A stretch of 64,000 nt of DNA from Candidatus Thorarchaeota archaeon (GCA_011364985.1 RDOC01000003.1:124001-188000); one strand, 5' to 3'. Shown: positions 8,667-17,983, numbered from the stretch's first letter. Numbers and translations are program-made. Notes: generated by a model not told the origin, from the sequence alone.

Positions 8667-9587
8667 TCATTCCGTTAAGGCTGCAATGACTAGCAAGGGA
8701 AATAGAATAGTGGCATCGCCAATTACGGTTTCAAAATTCGCATCCGCTTGAACCTTTTGCCATGAAACTCCTTCGACAAGCGGAGCTCCGCCAAGACTCC
8801 CACCTTCAGGACGGTCCAAGGTTATTTGGATTGCTAGGTCTAAGCCACCCCTTAAGATTGTGGATCCCATCGTGAAATGCTTAGTCAAGCCCCCGCCCAA
8901 GATGATTGCTCCCGTTCTCTCTGTTTTGGTGATGATGCTACCAAGGATACGTAGATCTTTCACAAAATCCAGGGAGAACTCCTTTGTAGTGCTATAAGTG
9001 AACATATGAAAACCAAGCATGGAGTCCATCAGACCAGGAGAGAAGATTGGAACTCCAGTTCTGGCTGCTTGGTAGATAATCGAGTGCTTATCGTCAATTG
9101 TGTTGCCAAGCTCTGCGATGAATTCGCTTGGTGAGAGCCCAGACCTCTTCTCCTTCGGCATGGAATCTAAGAACTCGTAGATTCTCTGCTCGAACACCTC
9201 AAAGTCCTTCTCAGACACCACAATATCAGCAATACGGCCCATCCCTGCCTCGCGCAGTTTGTAATCATCATCTTCTGGTGAAACCCTGTAATGACCTCCA
9301 CCATAGGCTTCAACAAGGTCATGCACAATATTGGCACCGCTGGTGACTATCGTATCAATATGGCCGTGCTCTACAAGATGACTAATCACATGACGAAGCC
9401 CTCCGGGGACCATGGGCCCCGACAGAGAGAGAAATTTGAAGCAACCATCATCCTTGAACATTCTCTCCATGATGGATTTCGCCCTTCCAAAACGCCCTGC
9501 TCCAAGGACTCCAACATCATGCATGGATTCGATGATGACCTTAATGTTACCTGACTGTGTGGGGTCGATATGCTGAACGCGCTGCAT
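8667..9587 (-). CDS. dys: Deoxyhypusine synthase-family protein
   Basis: NAD- and spermidine-dependent enzyme that makes the first step of hypusine on translation factor aIF5A. The sequence has the family's SGPMVPGGLR and TSGANIVHD NAD-site stretches, HSIIYQAARTGVPIFSPG, and GGGLTKHF. Near the C-terminus, VEGVSWQKVQ carries the catalytic lysine position (K278). 306 residues is typical for archaeal forms. Some archaeal homologues are homospermidine synthase-like, so the substrate could differ. Single gene, transcribed leftward; the structured element at 9651-9758 lies upstream. Confidence 0.88.
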   Translation of the reverse strand: MQRVQHIDPTQSGNIKVIIESMHDVGVLGAGRFGRAKSIMERMFKDDGCFKFLSLSGPMVPGGLRHVISHLVEHGHIDTIVTSGANIVHDLVEAYGGGHYRVSPEDDDYKLREAGMGRIADIVVSEKDFEVFEQRIYEFLDSMPKEKRSGLSPSEFIAELGNTIDDKHSIIYQAARTGVPIFSPGLMDSMLGFHMFTYSTTKEFSLDFVKDLRILGSIITKTERTGAIILGGGLTKHFTMGSTILRGGLDLAIQITLDRPEGGSLGGAPLVEGVSWQKVQADANFETVIGDATILFPLLVIAALTE

Positions 9588-9650
9588 AATAAGTCACTGA
9601 GAAAGCTGGTTTGTGAATTGGAGATAAGTCATTCGCAGGAAAAATGGTGA

Positions 9651-9758
9651 CACGGGTCTAGGCTATCCCGGGAGGGCAAGCCGTTCATTGCAAAGCGGAC
9701 AATTCTGGACATGAAACCCTCTGTCCTTCTAGGAACGGCACTGGAACCCAGACCCGTG
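9651..9758. ncRNA. Candidate structured RNA, nested inverted repeats
   Basis: A 108-bp segment closed by a perfect 9-bp inverted repeat (CACGGGTCT at 9651-9659, AGACCCGTG at 9750-9758). It contains a second perfect 7-bp pair (GCCGTTC at 9680-9686 with GAACGGC at 9733-9739) and an inner 5-bp pair (GGACA 9707-9711, TGTCC 9722-9726). It lies 63 bp upstream of the deoxyhypusine synthase start on the minus strand and about 165 bp upstream of the next plus-strand gene, so it could be a leader or a free RNA. It is not a tRNA, 5S or SRP domain that I recognise. The strand is undecided. Confidence 0.45.
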
Positions 9759-9831
9759 AATCCAAAAGTGAATCAAGTAATAGAGAAGAGTGATGCGAGT
9801 TCACCTTTTCTAGAACCCGCAGTCTGTTTTC

Positions 9832-9889
9832 TTGAACAAGGCACTCGTGGAGAGAAGGGTGAAACTAATTAAGGAGTAGCCTTGTTCAA
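9832..9889. repeat. Perfect 11-bp inverted repeat ahead of the 9924 gene
   Basis: TTGAACAAGGC at 9832-9842 is mirrored by GCCTTGTTCAA at 9879-9889 with a 36-bp spacer. It ends just before the TATA-like ATCTTTAAAC and 35 bp before the start of the membrane-protein gene. It could be an operator or the base of a stem-loop; nothing more can be decided from one copy. Confidence 0.4.
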
Positions 9890-9923
9890 TATCTTTAAAC
9901 ACGTAGGGGAGTGAACACAACTT

Positions 9924-10571
9924 ATGCAGGCCATTATTGAAATAGTCAGAGAGATGTTCGTGTACTTGATTCTCCTTGATGCTCTCTTCTTGCAAGGGGT
10001 ATGGATATATCTAGGGCGTAAGGGAGAAGAAGCCTATATTGATGATTTGATTAATTTCCGATCTCCAGACTCATCACTCTCACGTTTCTATGAATGGCGT
10101 GTATCAAACATTGCAAATGCAATCGCGGAGAGCATATTGTTCGTTGTTGTCCTGATTCTGACAATTATCGGACTGGCAGCACTTGCTGGAGATATTATGA
10201 TTCTTGAGCCTCTTGTGCCAGTTCTCATCTTCGTTGTATTCATGTCGTTGATTAGCGTTATACAAATGGTACGACGCATTGCATTCGCAATCGAAAAGGA
10301 GAAAGAAGTGTCAAAGCGTCTCAAAGCTGCGGAATTCAAGATCGAGACCGCTCAGAGCATTGTTGACGACCTTTCAAACCAAGGGCAGTTTGCGGATGGC
10401 AGGCTGTGGTTTGTATTATTCAGAATATCAAGGCGACAGGACCCAGTGGGATATGCTGTAAAAGATGTTCTGATAGAAAAGGGAAAGAGATTGCTCAGAC
10501 GTATTAAGGCAGAGGACGCGCGTAGAATGGCAGGGGCACCACCCTCCTCAGAGGGCCCAGGAATAGAATAG
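9924..10571 (+). CDS. Membrane protein, unknown function
   Basis: 215 residues with hydrophobic helices at about 10-28, 69-88 and 94-115. They are followed by a charged, probably coiled cytoplasmic domain beginning RRIAFAIEKEKEVSKRLKAA, ending in a Pro/Ser-rich tail. No catalytic motif is visible. GGGGAGTG lies about 11 nt before the ATG. I do not recognise the family. The gene is followed by L35Ae after a 113-bp spacer that appears to carry its own promoter. Confidence 0.6.
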   Translation: MQAIIEIVREMFVYLILLDALFLQGVWIYLGRKGEEAYIDDLINFRSPDSSLSRFYEWRVSNIANAIAESILFVVVLILTIIGLAALAGDIMILEPLVPVLIFVVFMSLISVIQMVRRIAFAIEKEKEVSKRLKAAEFKIETAQSIVDDLSNQGQFADGRLWFVLFRISRRQDPVGYAVKDVLIEKGKRLLRRIKAEDARRMAGAPPSSEGPGIE

Positions 10572-10684
10572 CATTCATCCGTTCCAGTCAAGTTGCTTTG
10601 CCTTTAAGACCAGATTGGACTCCTTTAGTAAGTCTTATATGAAATCCGAAAGGCGTCAACCAGAACTCTTAGGGAGAATGTCCA

Positions 10685-10969
10685 ATGTCTAAGAACATCA
10701 TCAAGAAGGGTCTCAAAGGCGTAGTGGCCAGTTACCGCAGAGGCAAGCATCTTCAACATCCAAACCAGGTCCTTCTTTTATTCAATGATATCAAGACGAA
10801 AACCGAGGCAGCATCATTGATAGGAAGACAAGTAAGTTGGACTTCTTCCACGGGAAGAGAAGTCCTTGGCAAGGTGCTGAGTGTTCATGGAAACAGTGGA
10901 GTAGTCCGTGCCAAGTTTCGTACTAATCTTCCAGGACAGGCAATAGGTACTCCTGTTGAGATTCTGTAG
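10685..10969 (+). CDS. rpl35ae: 50S ribosomal protein L35Ae (eL33)
   Basis: Large-subunit protein shared by eukaryotes and some archaea. The hallmark VHGNSGVVRAKFRTNLPGQAIG block and GRQVSWTSSTG are present; 94 residues is usual for archaea. The gene has its own TATA-like CTTATATGAA upstream and TTAGGGAG before the ATG. Its patchy distribution in archaea makes it mild support for an Asgard or related host. Confidence 0.93.
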   Translation: MSKNIIKKGLKGVVASYRRGKHLQHPNQVLLLFNDIKTKTEAASLIGRQVSWTSSTGREVLGKVLSVHGNSGVVRAKFRTNLPGQAIGTPVEIL

Positions 10970-11204
10970 TATTTCTCTTTTAGATTATCATTCTCGAATC
11001 TCAAATGCACTGATAAGGCCCATAAAGAGCTTGCAAGAATCTGAATCAGAACAAAATGAAAAAAAAAGAGAAAATACTTCCTACCGGCCCCGTTCTAAAA
11101 TTGGCGAGTGTGAATTCGGAAGGAAGAATTGGAGGCAGAATGATTGATGTATCGTTCATTTCGAAAATGTTGAAGATGAGAATGACATTCATGAAGTCAG
11201 AGTC

Positions 11205-11471
11205 TTGAGCACTTCTTCTGAGACCTCCAAGAGTCAGCCAATCGCCCACGAATGGATTGATAATGAAATTCGAAGATCAGTGATGAGTGGATCCATTGAA
11301 AAAGAGAACATGGAAAGACTAGCGGACGCCGTTGTTGATTACCTTGAAAGAAGGTATGATGATTGGGGAATACTAGAATGGGTATTAGTAGAAATGTATA
11401 AGATTGGACACCTTCTTGTTCAACATGTTCCGATGATGACATATGGCTATCACAGGACATTCGTCCAATGA
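11205..11471 (+). CDS. Small hypothetical protein
   Basis: 88 residues from a TTG start: a polar N-terminus, then a helical stretch with HEWIDNEIRRS, DYLERRYDDWGILEWVLVEM and a His/Met-rich end. The frame is open for another 19 codons upstream to a TGA at 11145 but offers no better start, and no clear Shine-Dalgarno is seen. It may be a real small protein or a truncated one. No family recognised. Confidence 0.38.
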   Translation: MSTSSETSKSQPIAHEWIDNEIRRSVMSGSIEKENMERLADAVVDYLERRYDDWGILEWVLVEMYKIGHLLVQHVPMMTYGYHRTFVQ

Positions 11472-11574
11472 TGTTTCATAGTTAGTCTGAGGAACACTAT
11501 TGCTTTGAGAATCGAGGATAGAAGAGGAAGCCTCTTCCTAGATTCTTCACGTAAGTGCTAGTGGATGTGATAAT

Positions 11575-12120
11575 GTGCTTGAGTGGATGTTTCTCTTTGC
11601 TGCGTACTTATGTGCAGGCTTCACACTCAAGCTTGGCGATGACCTTCTGGATGAATTGAAAGAACCAAATATGGCAACTATGCCTCTTGGGCTCTCAGGG
11701 CTAATTTTCGGTCTGCTCATGTCCAACTCCGAATGGGACTTGGCTCTACTGACGGCCATAGTAATTGGTGTAATTCTCTCAGGAAAAGTGAACAAGCCTC
11801 AGTTCTTGATAGGATTTATTCTCATTGGTATAGTCCTTGTCTTGAACGGTCTGCCGGCTGTGTCTGATATCATAATCTGGTTCGTAGTTCTACTAGTGCT
11901 TCTATTCACTGCGATTCTTGACGAGATACAGAATGATAGAGCAGACAAGAACAGCGATACCATTCGCTCGAAGTTCTTTCTCTATCGATTCACAATGAAA
12001 TTGTCGGTCTTGATATTGGCAATTCTCATGCCTCAATTCCTTCCTACAGCAATCGGTCTTTGGATGTTTGACACGGGCTATGAAACAGCAAGAGTAATTG
12101 TGCGAAGAACTAGACCATAG
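11575..12120 (+). CDS. Multi-pass membrane protein with two Asp-rich loops
   Basis: 181 residues from a GTG start with about six hydrophobic helices. Two acidic motifs, LGDDLLDEL near the N-terminus and LDEIQNDRAD near residue 120, sit next to helices. They recall the Asp-rich motifs of UbiA-type prenyltransferases, but the protein is much shorter than that family (about 280-300) and lacks the consensus NDxxDxxxD, so I do not assign it. It converges with the radical SAM gene and overlaps it by 11 bp. Confidence 0.55.
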   Translation: MLEWMFLFAAYLCAGFTLKLGDDLLDELKEPNMATMPLGLSGLIFGLLMSNSEWDLALLTAIVIGVILSGKVNKPQFLIGFILIGIVLVLNGLPAVSDIIIWFVVLLVLLFTAILDEIQNDRADKNSDTIRSKFFLYRFTMKLSVLILAILMPQFLPTAIGLWMFDTGYETARVIVRRTRP

Positions 12121-13114
12121 TGAATACAAGGCTGCAGCATTCATCGCTAAAGACTGGCTTCAAATTCATCGTCTTTGCGAAGTCCACTCCTTCTTGACTA
12201 ATGTAGGCCACGCCATTGGCTCCAGACATTATCGCATACTTGTCGCTCTCAATCTTATGTTGACCCAGAGGACGTGCGCACCCCAGTACAACCGGAACTT
12301 TGGGCATTCCCAAACGAGCCACTGTGAGGACTCTTCCAACGATTTCAGGGGAGGGGGCTTCTACCTTGGCCATGGGAGTCTGTCTTGCCGGAATTAGAGC
12401 TATGATAACTACGGCAGAGGGGTGATATTGAGAGATGATATTAAGCGCTGCAATCTCGCCAGCAATTTTGCCATAGTTGAGACCAACCAAGACATGAGGA
12501 GCTGTAGGAATTCCAGTTTCATGGAGAATTTCAAGAGATTCCTTCATTCTATCAGGGCCATTCTTCAAACGGTAGACTGTACTTGCTGTTTCTTCATCAC
12601 CAATGATATCCAGCATGGCAGCATCAATATGGGCTTCCTTTAAGATTGATGCCGTTTCTCGATCTACAAGACCAGTGTGAACGACAACGTTCAGCCCTAG
12701 TTCTTCCTTTACTATCCTTATGGCATTTCCAAACTCAAGCAGTGGAACATGACCCTCGATTGTGGCGCCTCCACTAATCAAGACACCTCTTGCGCCCAGT
12801 TCTTTGAGCCTCCTGCATTTCTCTAAGAGCCTCTCGGGAGTCTTGACATCCTGCATCCCCGCCAGCAGGCGACCTTTGCAGTGTTCACAACCCAAGGCGC
12901 ACGAAGTGCCTGTGACACTGAGTGATGTGAAAGCATGAGGGCTTTCCTGCTGATGGGCAGGGATGTTATGAGGATATCCTGTTGGACTATAACATAGGAG
13001 ACTCCTTCCAAAGATCTTTCTGCGTGTATTGAGGGCCATGTTCATCCATTGTTCAAGCTCCGACTTGTCGGCACTCAGCAAGGATAGACCATCACGGGTA
13101 ATATCAAAGTCCAC
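12110..13114 (-). CDS. Radical SAM enzyme, biotin/lipoyl synthase-like
   Basis: The [4Fe-4S] cysteines are C72, C76 and C79 in CALGCEHCKG, the CxxxCxxC signature of radical SAM enzymes. They are followed by GVLISGGATIEGHVPL (SAM-binding GGE-like region) and VVVHTGLVD. The overall pattern matches the archaeal group described as uncharacterised biotin synthase homologues; archaeal lipoyl synthases of the LipS type belong to similar families. I cannot distinguish these. A late CC pair (ECCSLVF) may bind a second cluster or metal. The adjacent acetyl-CoA synthetase genes give no direct hint. Confidence 0.75.
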   Translation of the reverse strand: MDFDITRDGLSLLSADKSELEQWMNMALNTRRKIFGRSLLCYSPTGYPHNIPAHQQESPHAFTSLSVTGTSCALGCEHCKGRLLAGMQDVKTPERLLEKCRRLKELGARGVLISGGATIEGHVPLLEFGNAIRIVKEELGLNVVVHTGLVDRETASILKEAHIDAAMLDIIGDEETASTVYRLKNGPDRMKESLEILHETGIPTAPHVLVGLNYGKIAGEIAALNIISQYHPSAVVIIALIPARQTPMAKVEAPSPEIVGRVLTVARLGMPKVPVVLGCARPLGQHKIESDKYAIMSGANGVAYISQEGVDFAKTMNLKPVFSDECCSLVFTMV

Positions 13115-13232
13115 AGTCGTTCCTCAAAACAGCCTCTCTCGCCTATGCTATTAGATTTGCGATTAGCTGCAATATGACAAGAAACAAGTAGTCAAAGCCT
13201 TCATCAAGGTATTCAGCATTTGATAAGTAAAG

Positions 13233-14684
13233 GTGCATATGTTGGTATGTGATGAAATCAAAGGAATTGATGTGTTTTTCAATGCCCGAAATGTTGCGAT
13301 TTATGGTGCTTCTGCAAGTCAGAACAGTGTAGGACAAGCAATAGTTCAGAATTTCATCAAACCACAGTATACGGGGAAAGTTTATGCAGTGAACCCAAAG
13401 TACACCAATGTTCTGGGAGTCCCGTGTTACCCATCATTACAGGAGATTCCAGAGTCTGTAGACTTGGTCGTGGTAGCTATTCCTGCCAGACTTGCCCCCA
13501 GAGTGTTTGAAGACATAGGGAAAAAGGGTGCCAAGGCGGCCATAGTAATATCCGGAGGGTTCTCTGAAACAGGCCCCAAAGGTGCGGAACTGGAAAACGA
13601 AGTAGTTAAATTGGGCAAGAAGTATGGAACTAGAATCATCGGGCCAAATTGCGTTGGGGTCATTGATACGTCTACACATGTAGACACATTCTTCCTTCCG
13701 GAGTACAGATGTGCGAGACCAAAGGCAAGCAATGTTGCCAATATTGCTCTTGTATCTCAATCTGGAGCATTTGCCGCAGCCATCGCAGACTGGACATCAG
13801 AACTTGGCCTGGGAGTAAGTAAAATCATCAGTCTCGGCAATAAATGTGATGTTGATGACGACGATCTCTTATGCTATCTTGGCGATGACTCATCAACTCA
13901 AGTAATCTGCTACTATACGGAAGGCTATGATGGAAACAAAGGCCGTTCCTTTTTCGATACGGCAAGGGAAATCACACCCCATAAACCTGTGCTTGTAGTG
14001 AAGTCAGGAAGAGGAAGTCGTGCCAAGGCTGCTGCAAGCTCACACACGGGTTCCTTGGCAGGATTGGACAGTGTAGCAGATGCTGCGTACAAGCAGTCAG
14101 GCGTGATACGAGCAGACAATTTTGACCAGATGTTCGACATGGCCAAAGCTCTTGCCATGCAGCCTCCTGCTGAAGGCGATAGGGTACTAATGATCACGAA
14201 TGGGGGAGGGCTGGGCGTCATGACCACTGACGCATTGGAAGCGTTAGGCCTTACCATTCCAAATCCATCTTCTGACTTGGAGAGCAAGCTCCGTGAAGAC
14301 TTGCCCGCATATTGTGCCTTTGGCAATCCATTTGATGTGGTGGGTGATGCAGGCGCAGACAGATATGATGCGATATTCAGAGAAGCCATTCCAAGCGGTG
14401 AATACGACATCTTTGTTGTTGGAATGCTTCTTCAGACCCCAAGCTTGGGTATGGAAATAACCAATATTATTGCCAATTATCAGAAGCAGTCTGGAAAGCC
14501 ATTCGTAGTGATATCGATGGGAGGTGGTTTCACCACCAAGGCGGGAGAGATAATGGAGCTGATGGGTGTACCCACTTTTGCAACAGGAGAGAAAGGCGCA
14601 TTGGCAGCAAAAGCTCTGGCAAGATACGGAGAAATCAGACTAGGAGACAAGTTCAATAAGAGTGCAGGAGCAAAGAAATCATAA
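13233..14684 (+). CDS. acdA: ADP-forming acyl/acetyl-CoA synthetase, alpha subunit
   Basis: Converts acyl-CoA + ADP + phosphate to acid + CoA + ATP, the energy-conserving step of archaeal fermentation of sugars or amino acids. The CoA-binding domain is at the N-terminus (FFNARNVAIYGAS..., residues 14-24), followed by the succinyl-CoA ligase-like domains. The phosphohistidine is H271 in SSHTGSLAG. The beta subunit follows 44 nt downstream in the same direction, so the enzyme is a two-gene form. Either ATG at 13233 or 13239 could be used. Confidence 0.92.
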   Translation: MHMLVCDEIKGIDVFFNARNVAIYGASASQNSVGQAIVQNFIKPQYTGKVYAVNPKYTNVLGVPCYPSLQEIPESVDLVVVAIPARLAPRVFEDIGKKGAKAAIVISGGFSETGPKGAELENEVVKLGKKYGTRIIGPNCVGVIDTSTHVDTFFLPEYRCARPKASNVANIALVSQSGAFAAAIADWTSELGLGVSKIISLGNKCDVDDDDLLCYLGDDSSTQVICYYTEGYDGNKGRSFFDTAREITPHKPVLVVKSGRGSRAKAAASSHTGSLAGLDSVADAAYKQSGVIRADNFDQMFDMAKALAMQPPAEGDRVLMITNGGGLGVMTTDALEALGLTIPNPSSDLESKLREDLPAYCAFGNPFDVVGDAGADRYDAIFREAIPSGEYDIFVVGMLLQTPSLGMEITNIIANYQKQSGKPFVVISMGGGFTTKAGEIMELMGVPTFATGEKGALAAKALARYGEIRLGDKFNKSAGAKKS

Positions 14685-14728
14685 ATAAGAGGAACCGCCA
14701 AGCAAACCAAGAAGGGGTCCATCAAGTC

Positions 14729-15475
14729 ATGAAGATTGCCAAACAGATTTTCAAGCAAGCTCTTGAAGAGGGAAGAACCTTTGTTCTTGAACATGAAGCG
14801 AAGGATATAATGAAGGCATATGGGTTACCAGTGCCAGCTTATGATACCGCAACAACAGCTGAAGCAGCAGCAGAGAAGGCCAAGAAGATTGGATTCCCAG
14901 TTGTACTGAAAATACTCTCGAAAGATATTCTTCACAAATCAGATGCCGGCGGCGTCAAAATCGACCTGAAGAGCGAGGAGGAGGTCAAGGAGGCCTTCTC
15001 AACCATAATGGATAACGCCAGAAAATATGGGAAGGAAAAGGGGATTGAGGTAGACCTTAGCAGAGGGGCATTCATCTCTGATTTTGCAGAAATGGGTACC
15101 GAAGTCATTGTTGGTGTTACAAAAGATCCTCAATTTGGACATGCATTGATGTTTGGACTTGGAGGGATATTTGTTGAGATCCTGAAGGATGTAACCTTCC
15201 GATTAATACCTCTCACCGAGATAGATGCTCGAGAGATGATTTCCGAAATAAAGGCTGCCAAGGTATTGGAGGGAGTGAGAGGACAACAGCCCCGCGACGT
15301 GGATGCCTTGGTTGAAATCATTATGGCTGTTTCAAAAATGGTATCGGAGAATCCTGAGATAAATGAGATTGACTGCAATCCCACGTTTCTTTACGAGAGA
15401 GGAAAAGGTGCCTTGGTGGTTGATGCCCGAATTCTAATCGAAAATCCGAATGAGAAGGCAGCATCTAGCCACTGA
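14729..15475 (+). CDS. acdB: ADP-forming acyl/acetyl-CoA synthetase, beta subunit (ATP-grasp)
   Basis: ATP-grasp subunit partnering the upstream alpha subunit. The second phosphohistidine of the relay is H69 in DILHKSDAGGV; the nucleotide-site stretches GTEVIVGVTKDPQFGHALMF and EIDCNP are complete. 248 residues matches beta subunits of the two-subunit archaeal enzyme. The last 11 bp overlap the convergent gene at 15465. With the alpha subunit it would provide substrate-level ATP synthesis; substrate range (acetyl, branched or aryl acids) cannot be read from the sequence. Confidence 0.92.
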   Translation: MKIAKQIFKQALEEGRTFVLEHEAKDIMKAYGLPVPAYDTATTAEAAAEKAKKIGFPVVLKILSKDILHKSDAGGVKIDLKSEEEVKEAFSTIMDNARKYGKEKGIEVDLSRGAFISDFAEMGTEVIVGVTKDPQFGHALMFGLGGIFVEILKDVTFRLIPLTEIDAREMISEIKAAKVLEGVRGQQPRDVDALVEIIMAVSKMVSENPEINEIDCNPTFLYERGKGALVVDARILIENPNEKAASSH

Positions 15476-16661
15476 TGAGATCGTGAAAGAGAACCAAGCT
15501 TCTCTTCAGATCCAAGTCTTGTAAACCTCTGTCACTTGATGCCTTTGTGACTCCAGCCAGTAAGAGCAATAATGCGACCATTCTGGGCACAAGCTTCGCA
15601 TTTTGTAGCAAGAACTCACGGTTCCTCGTAGAGTCCACGAGCAGACCCTCCAGCCGTCGCACAAGGAGAGAGAGCTTCTCATCCACACCAGCATCGAGCT
15701 GTATCTTTCGAAAGAGTGCATTTACTGTTGCTTCGTCCCGGAAATTCTCCTGTGATATGCCAATACTGTTCAATAGCCCCATGGACCCTAGAATAATCGA
15801 ATCGTAATCATCTTCCTCAATCCGTGAGAGTCCTTGCTCCAAGGCCTTGAGCTGAGCTAAAAACTTGAGAGAGTTCGTTAGGATATTTCTTGAAGCACTT
15901 GGCACGGAGAAGGCGATTTTCGCCAGACTTGCTTCATTCAGTCGCTCAAGCCGAGCAGCCACCGAAGACTCCAGTTTTCTCTCGAAGCCCGGGGAAAAGG
16001 CAATCTCTGCAAGCTTGGCAATCTTAGGGTCGGTGGAGATTCGACGGATGGCAGTCAGAGCCTTGAAATCATACAATGGAGTGTAGAAGAGAAGAATTCT
16101 AAGAATATCATAGGCTACCTCAAAATCGCTTTCAGTCGTCACACTACGACCTTGGCTCTTACAGGAAAATCCACTGATGAGAACCCAGCAGGACGCAAAC
16201 CGTTCGCATAATGCCTCGCACGATTTCGTATCGGTGAGTCCGTGATCCTCCAGAAATCGGGCCAGCTTCTCTGCAGCCCCAGCAATGCGTCCGGAAGTCT
16301 CACCCCCTATCTGAACTTGTGATAGAGATAGCATAAACTCTCTGGGGTCTCTTGAAGGAAGCCTAAGCCGAAATCCAGGATCCTCCCTGGTAATGGTCCA
16401 CCATTTGGAGGTAGATGTGAAGTGGTCTAGGATATCAACTGCACCTGTAAGATCGGATATACTAGAGGTGGTACGCCCGTCAAGTATGGTAATCGTTTTA
16501 CATATGGTTTCTAAGAAGTGTGAGAGGTGAATTATGAGCTTTTGACCTGCAAAGACTTGGTGCGAATACCGACCTATGACCGAATCGATATGTGATACAA
16601 TTTCAGTTGGAATTGATGCATCGATCAGTCCTCGATAAATCTCGATTGGGGTCCTTGTCAA
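15465..16661 (-). CDS. Large helical protein, unknown function
   Basis: 398 residues, predicted almost entirely helical, with no membrane segment. Two stretches, TTSSISDLTGAVDIL and SVTTESDFEVAYDILRILL, resemble each other and the helical lid that follows AAA+ domains (as in MCM), but no Walker motifs exist in this protein. It starts with TTG at 16661 behind a GGAGG about 12 nt upstream. A clear AT-rich promoter (TATTTTATATGATATT) lies further upstream. No family recognised. Confidence 0.55.
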   Translation of the reverse strand: MTRTPIEIYRGLIDASIPTEIVSHIDSVIGRYSHQVFAGQKLIIHLSHFLETICKTITILDGRTTSSISDLTGAVDILDHFTSTSKWWTITREDPGFRLRLPSRDPREFMLSLSQVQIGGETSGRIAGAAEKLARFLEDHGLTDTKSCEALCERFASCWVLISGFSCKSQGRSVTTESDFEVAYDILRILLFYTPLYDFKALTAIRRISTDPKIAKLAEIAFSPGFERKLESSVAARLERLNEASLAKIAFSVPSASRNILTNSLKFLAQLKALEQGLSRIEEDDYDSIILGSMGLLNSIGISQENFRDEATVNALFRKIQLDAGVDEKLSLLVRRLEGLLVDSTRNREFLLQNAKLVPRMVALLLLLAGVTKASSDRGLQDLDLKRSLVLFHDLISG

Positions 16662-16749
16662 GGCTTTATGGCCTCCTCCGCTTCTTCAAGGGGGAAGGTC
16701 ATGAATATCATATAAAATACTGTGTAACCTATTGAACTCCGCTTGGAAT

Positions 16750-17517
16750 TCATTGTCCGAAACGTCTTGACCGCTGCTGGTATGAACGCAGCGCTCTCCA
16801 AATATCGATTCTCCTCACAGCAGGCCAGTATATCTGTGCGAAATAGAGCTCGGAATAAGCTGATTGCCAAAGAAGAAATCCGGAAAGCCGCTCTTCACCT
16901 GAAGTACGTATTATAAGATCTGGGTCTGGAACTCCATTAGTATATAGATGACTCTCTATTACTTCTTCATTAATCTTATCAGGCTCAAGGTCTCCCGCTT
17001 GAATCTTCTGGCCAATAGCCCGGATTGCATCAACTAACTCAGCCCTACCAGAATAGCCAATGGCGACATTGAGAATGTGGTCCTTGTACCCCGTGGTTTC
17101 GTGCTGGGCCTGTACTATTGCGTCTTGGACTTCCTTAGGCAATAGGTCAACGCGGCCAATAGCTCTGATTCTTACTCTATGCCTATGAACATCTGGATTG
17201 CCAACGACCTCAGAGAATTTCTCCTTGGCTATGGCCATAATCTCCTCGACTTCATTCTTTTTCCGTTGGAAGTTCTCAATTGAGAAAGCATAGAGAGTGC
17301 ACACCTTAACGTTGGCCTCCCAGAGTATCTTCAAGACCTCCATGACTTTCTGGGCACCCTTATGATGACCAAACCAAGGAACATTCATGCCATGTTCTCT
17401 AGCGTAACGGCGGTTCCCATCAAGAATAATCCCAACATGACGCGGTGCGTGGTCCTTATCCAACTGACGGTGCAGAAAGTATTCGTACAGCCTATAGACG
17501 GGGCCAGCCAAGTTCAA
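16750..17517 (-). CDS. uppS: Cis-prenyltransferase (polyprenyl diphosphate synthase, UppS family)
   Basis: Makes the long-chain polyprenyl (dolichyl-type) phosphate used as sugar carrier for protein glycosylation and envelope glycans. The conserved elements are all present: ILDGNRRYA (catalytic D33), GHHKGA, YAFSIENFQR, IGYSGRAELV, RTSGEERLSGFLLWQ and YSELYF. 255 residues is typical. It is soluble or membrane-associated at the cytoplasmic face. It precedes the Roadblock/GTPase pair on the same strand but is separated by 74 bp, so co-transcription is possible but not shown. Confidence 0.93.
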   Translation of the reverse strand: MNLAGPVYRLYEYFLHRQLDKDHAPRHVGIILDGNRRYAREHGMNVPWFGHHKGAQKVMEVLKILWEANVKVCTLYAFSIENFQRKKNEVEEIMAIAKEKFSEVVGNPDVHRHRVRIRAIGRVDLLPKEVQDAIVQAQHETTGYKDHILNVAIGYSGRAELVDAIRAIGQKIQAGDLEPDKINEEVIESHLYTNGVPDPDLIIRTSGEERLSGFLLWQSAYSELYFAQIYWPAVRRIDIWRALRSYQQRSRRFGQ

Positions 17518-17591
17518 TAAACAGCACTTCCCAGTTCATGATGAATCAGCGGATGTGTCTTAATAGCCTTGATGCTAGGTGAGCATGTGTA

Positions 17592-17963
17592 CTATATCAT
17601 CTGAGACACCTTATCGGCAGCTCTCTTCATCTCAAGAAAGACCATTCCGAGCTTGGCACTTGCAGTTGTTGAAACCGTTAGGCAGGCATTCATTCCAGCT
17701 TGAACAACAAGCAGCCACCCGTCAACGCCCTTGATATTCACTTGCTCAAGATTCCCCTTTCCAAGCTCTATTGCGGCCTTTTCACCAAGCGTAAGCATTG
17801 CTGCAGTCATCGCAGCAACCTTAGCCTCATCAACATCCGTTGGCAAGGCAGATACAATGGGGAGCCCTTCAACACTCACTATTGCGCATGCCTCAATCTC
17901 AGGTATGCTACCCTGCAGCTCATTCAGCACGCTTTCCAATGTATCTCCGCGGCTCTCTGCCAT
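17592..17963 (-). CDS. Roadblock/LC7-domain protein
   Basis: A single Roadblock/LC7 domain of about 120 residues (EIEACAIVSVEGLPIVSALP, the central helix AAMTAAMLTLGEKAA, then VDGWLLVVQAG). This fold dimerises and binds small GTPases, as in bacterial MglB, dynein light chains and the Ragulator subunits. The start is set at ATG 17963, because the in-frame GTG upstream lies inside AGGTGA. It is 20 bp downstream of an MglA-like GTPase gene on the same strand, so a GTPase-regulator pair is the simplest reading. Confidence 0.88.
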   Translation of the reverse strand: MAESRGDTLESVLNELQGSIPEIEACAIVSVEGLPIVSALPTDVDEAKVAAMTAAMLTLGEKAAIELGKGNLEQVNIKGVDGWLLVVQAGMNACLTVSTTASAKLGMVFLEMKRAADKVSQMI

Positions 17964-17983
17964 TAATTTCACCTAATTGATTA

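Noticed and set aside
9651..9758. Structured element as tRNA, 5S rRNA or SRP RNA
   Set aside because: No T-loop, anticodon arm, 5S core sequence or SRP tetraloop motif could be found on either strand.
10956..11147. 63-codon frame after L35Ae
   Set aside because: It starts inside the L35Ae gene in another frame, is Lys/Glu/Asn-rich at an A-tract and shows no conserved pattern.
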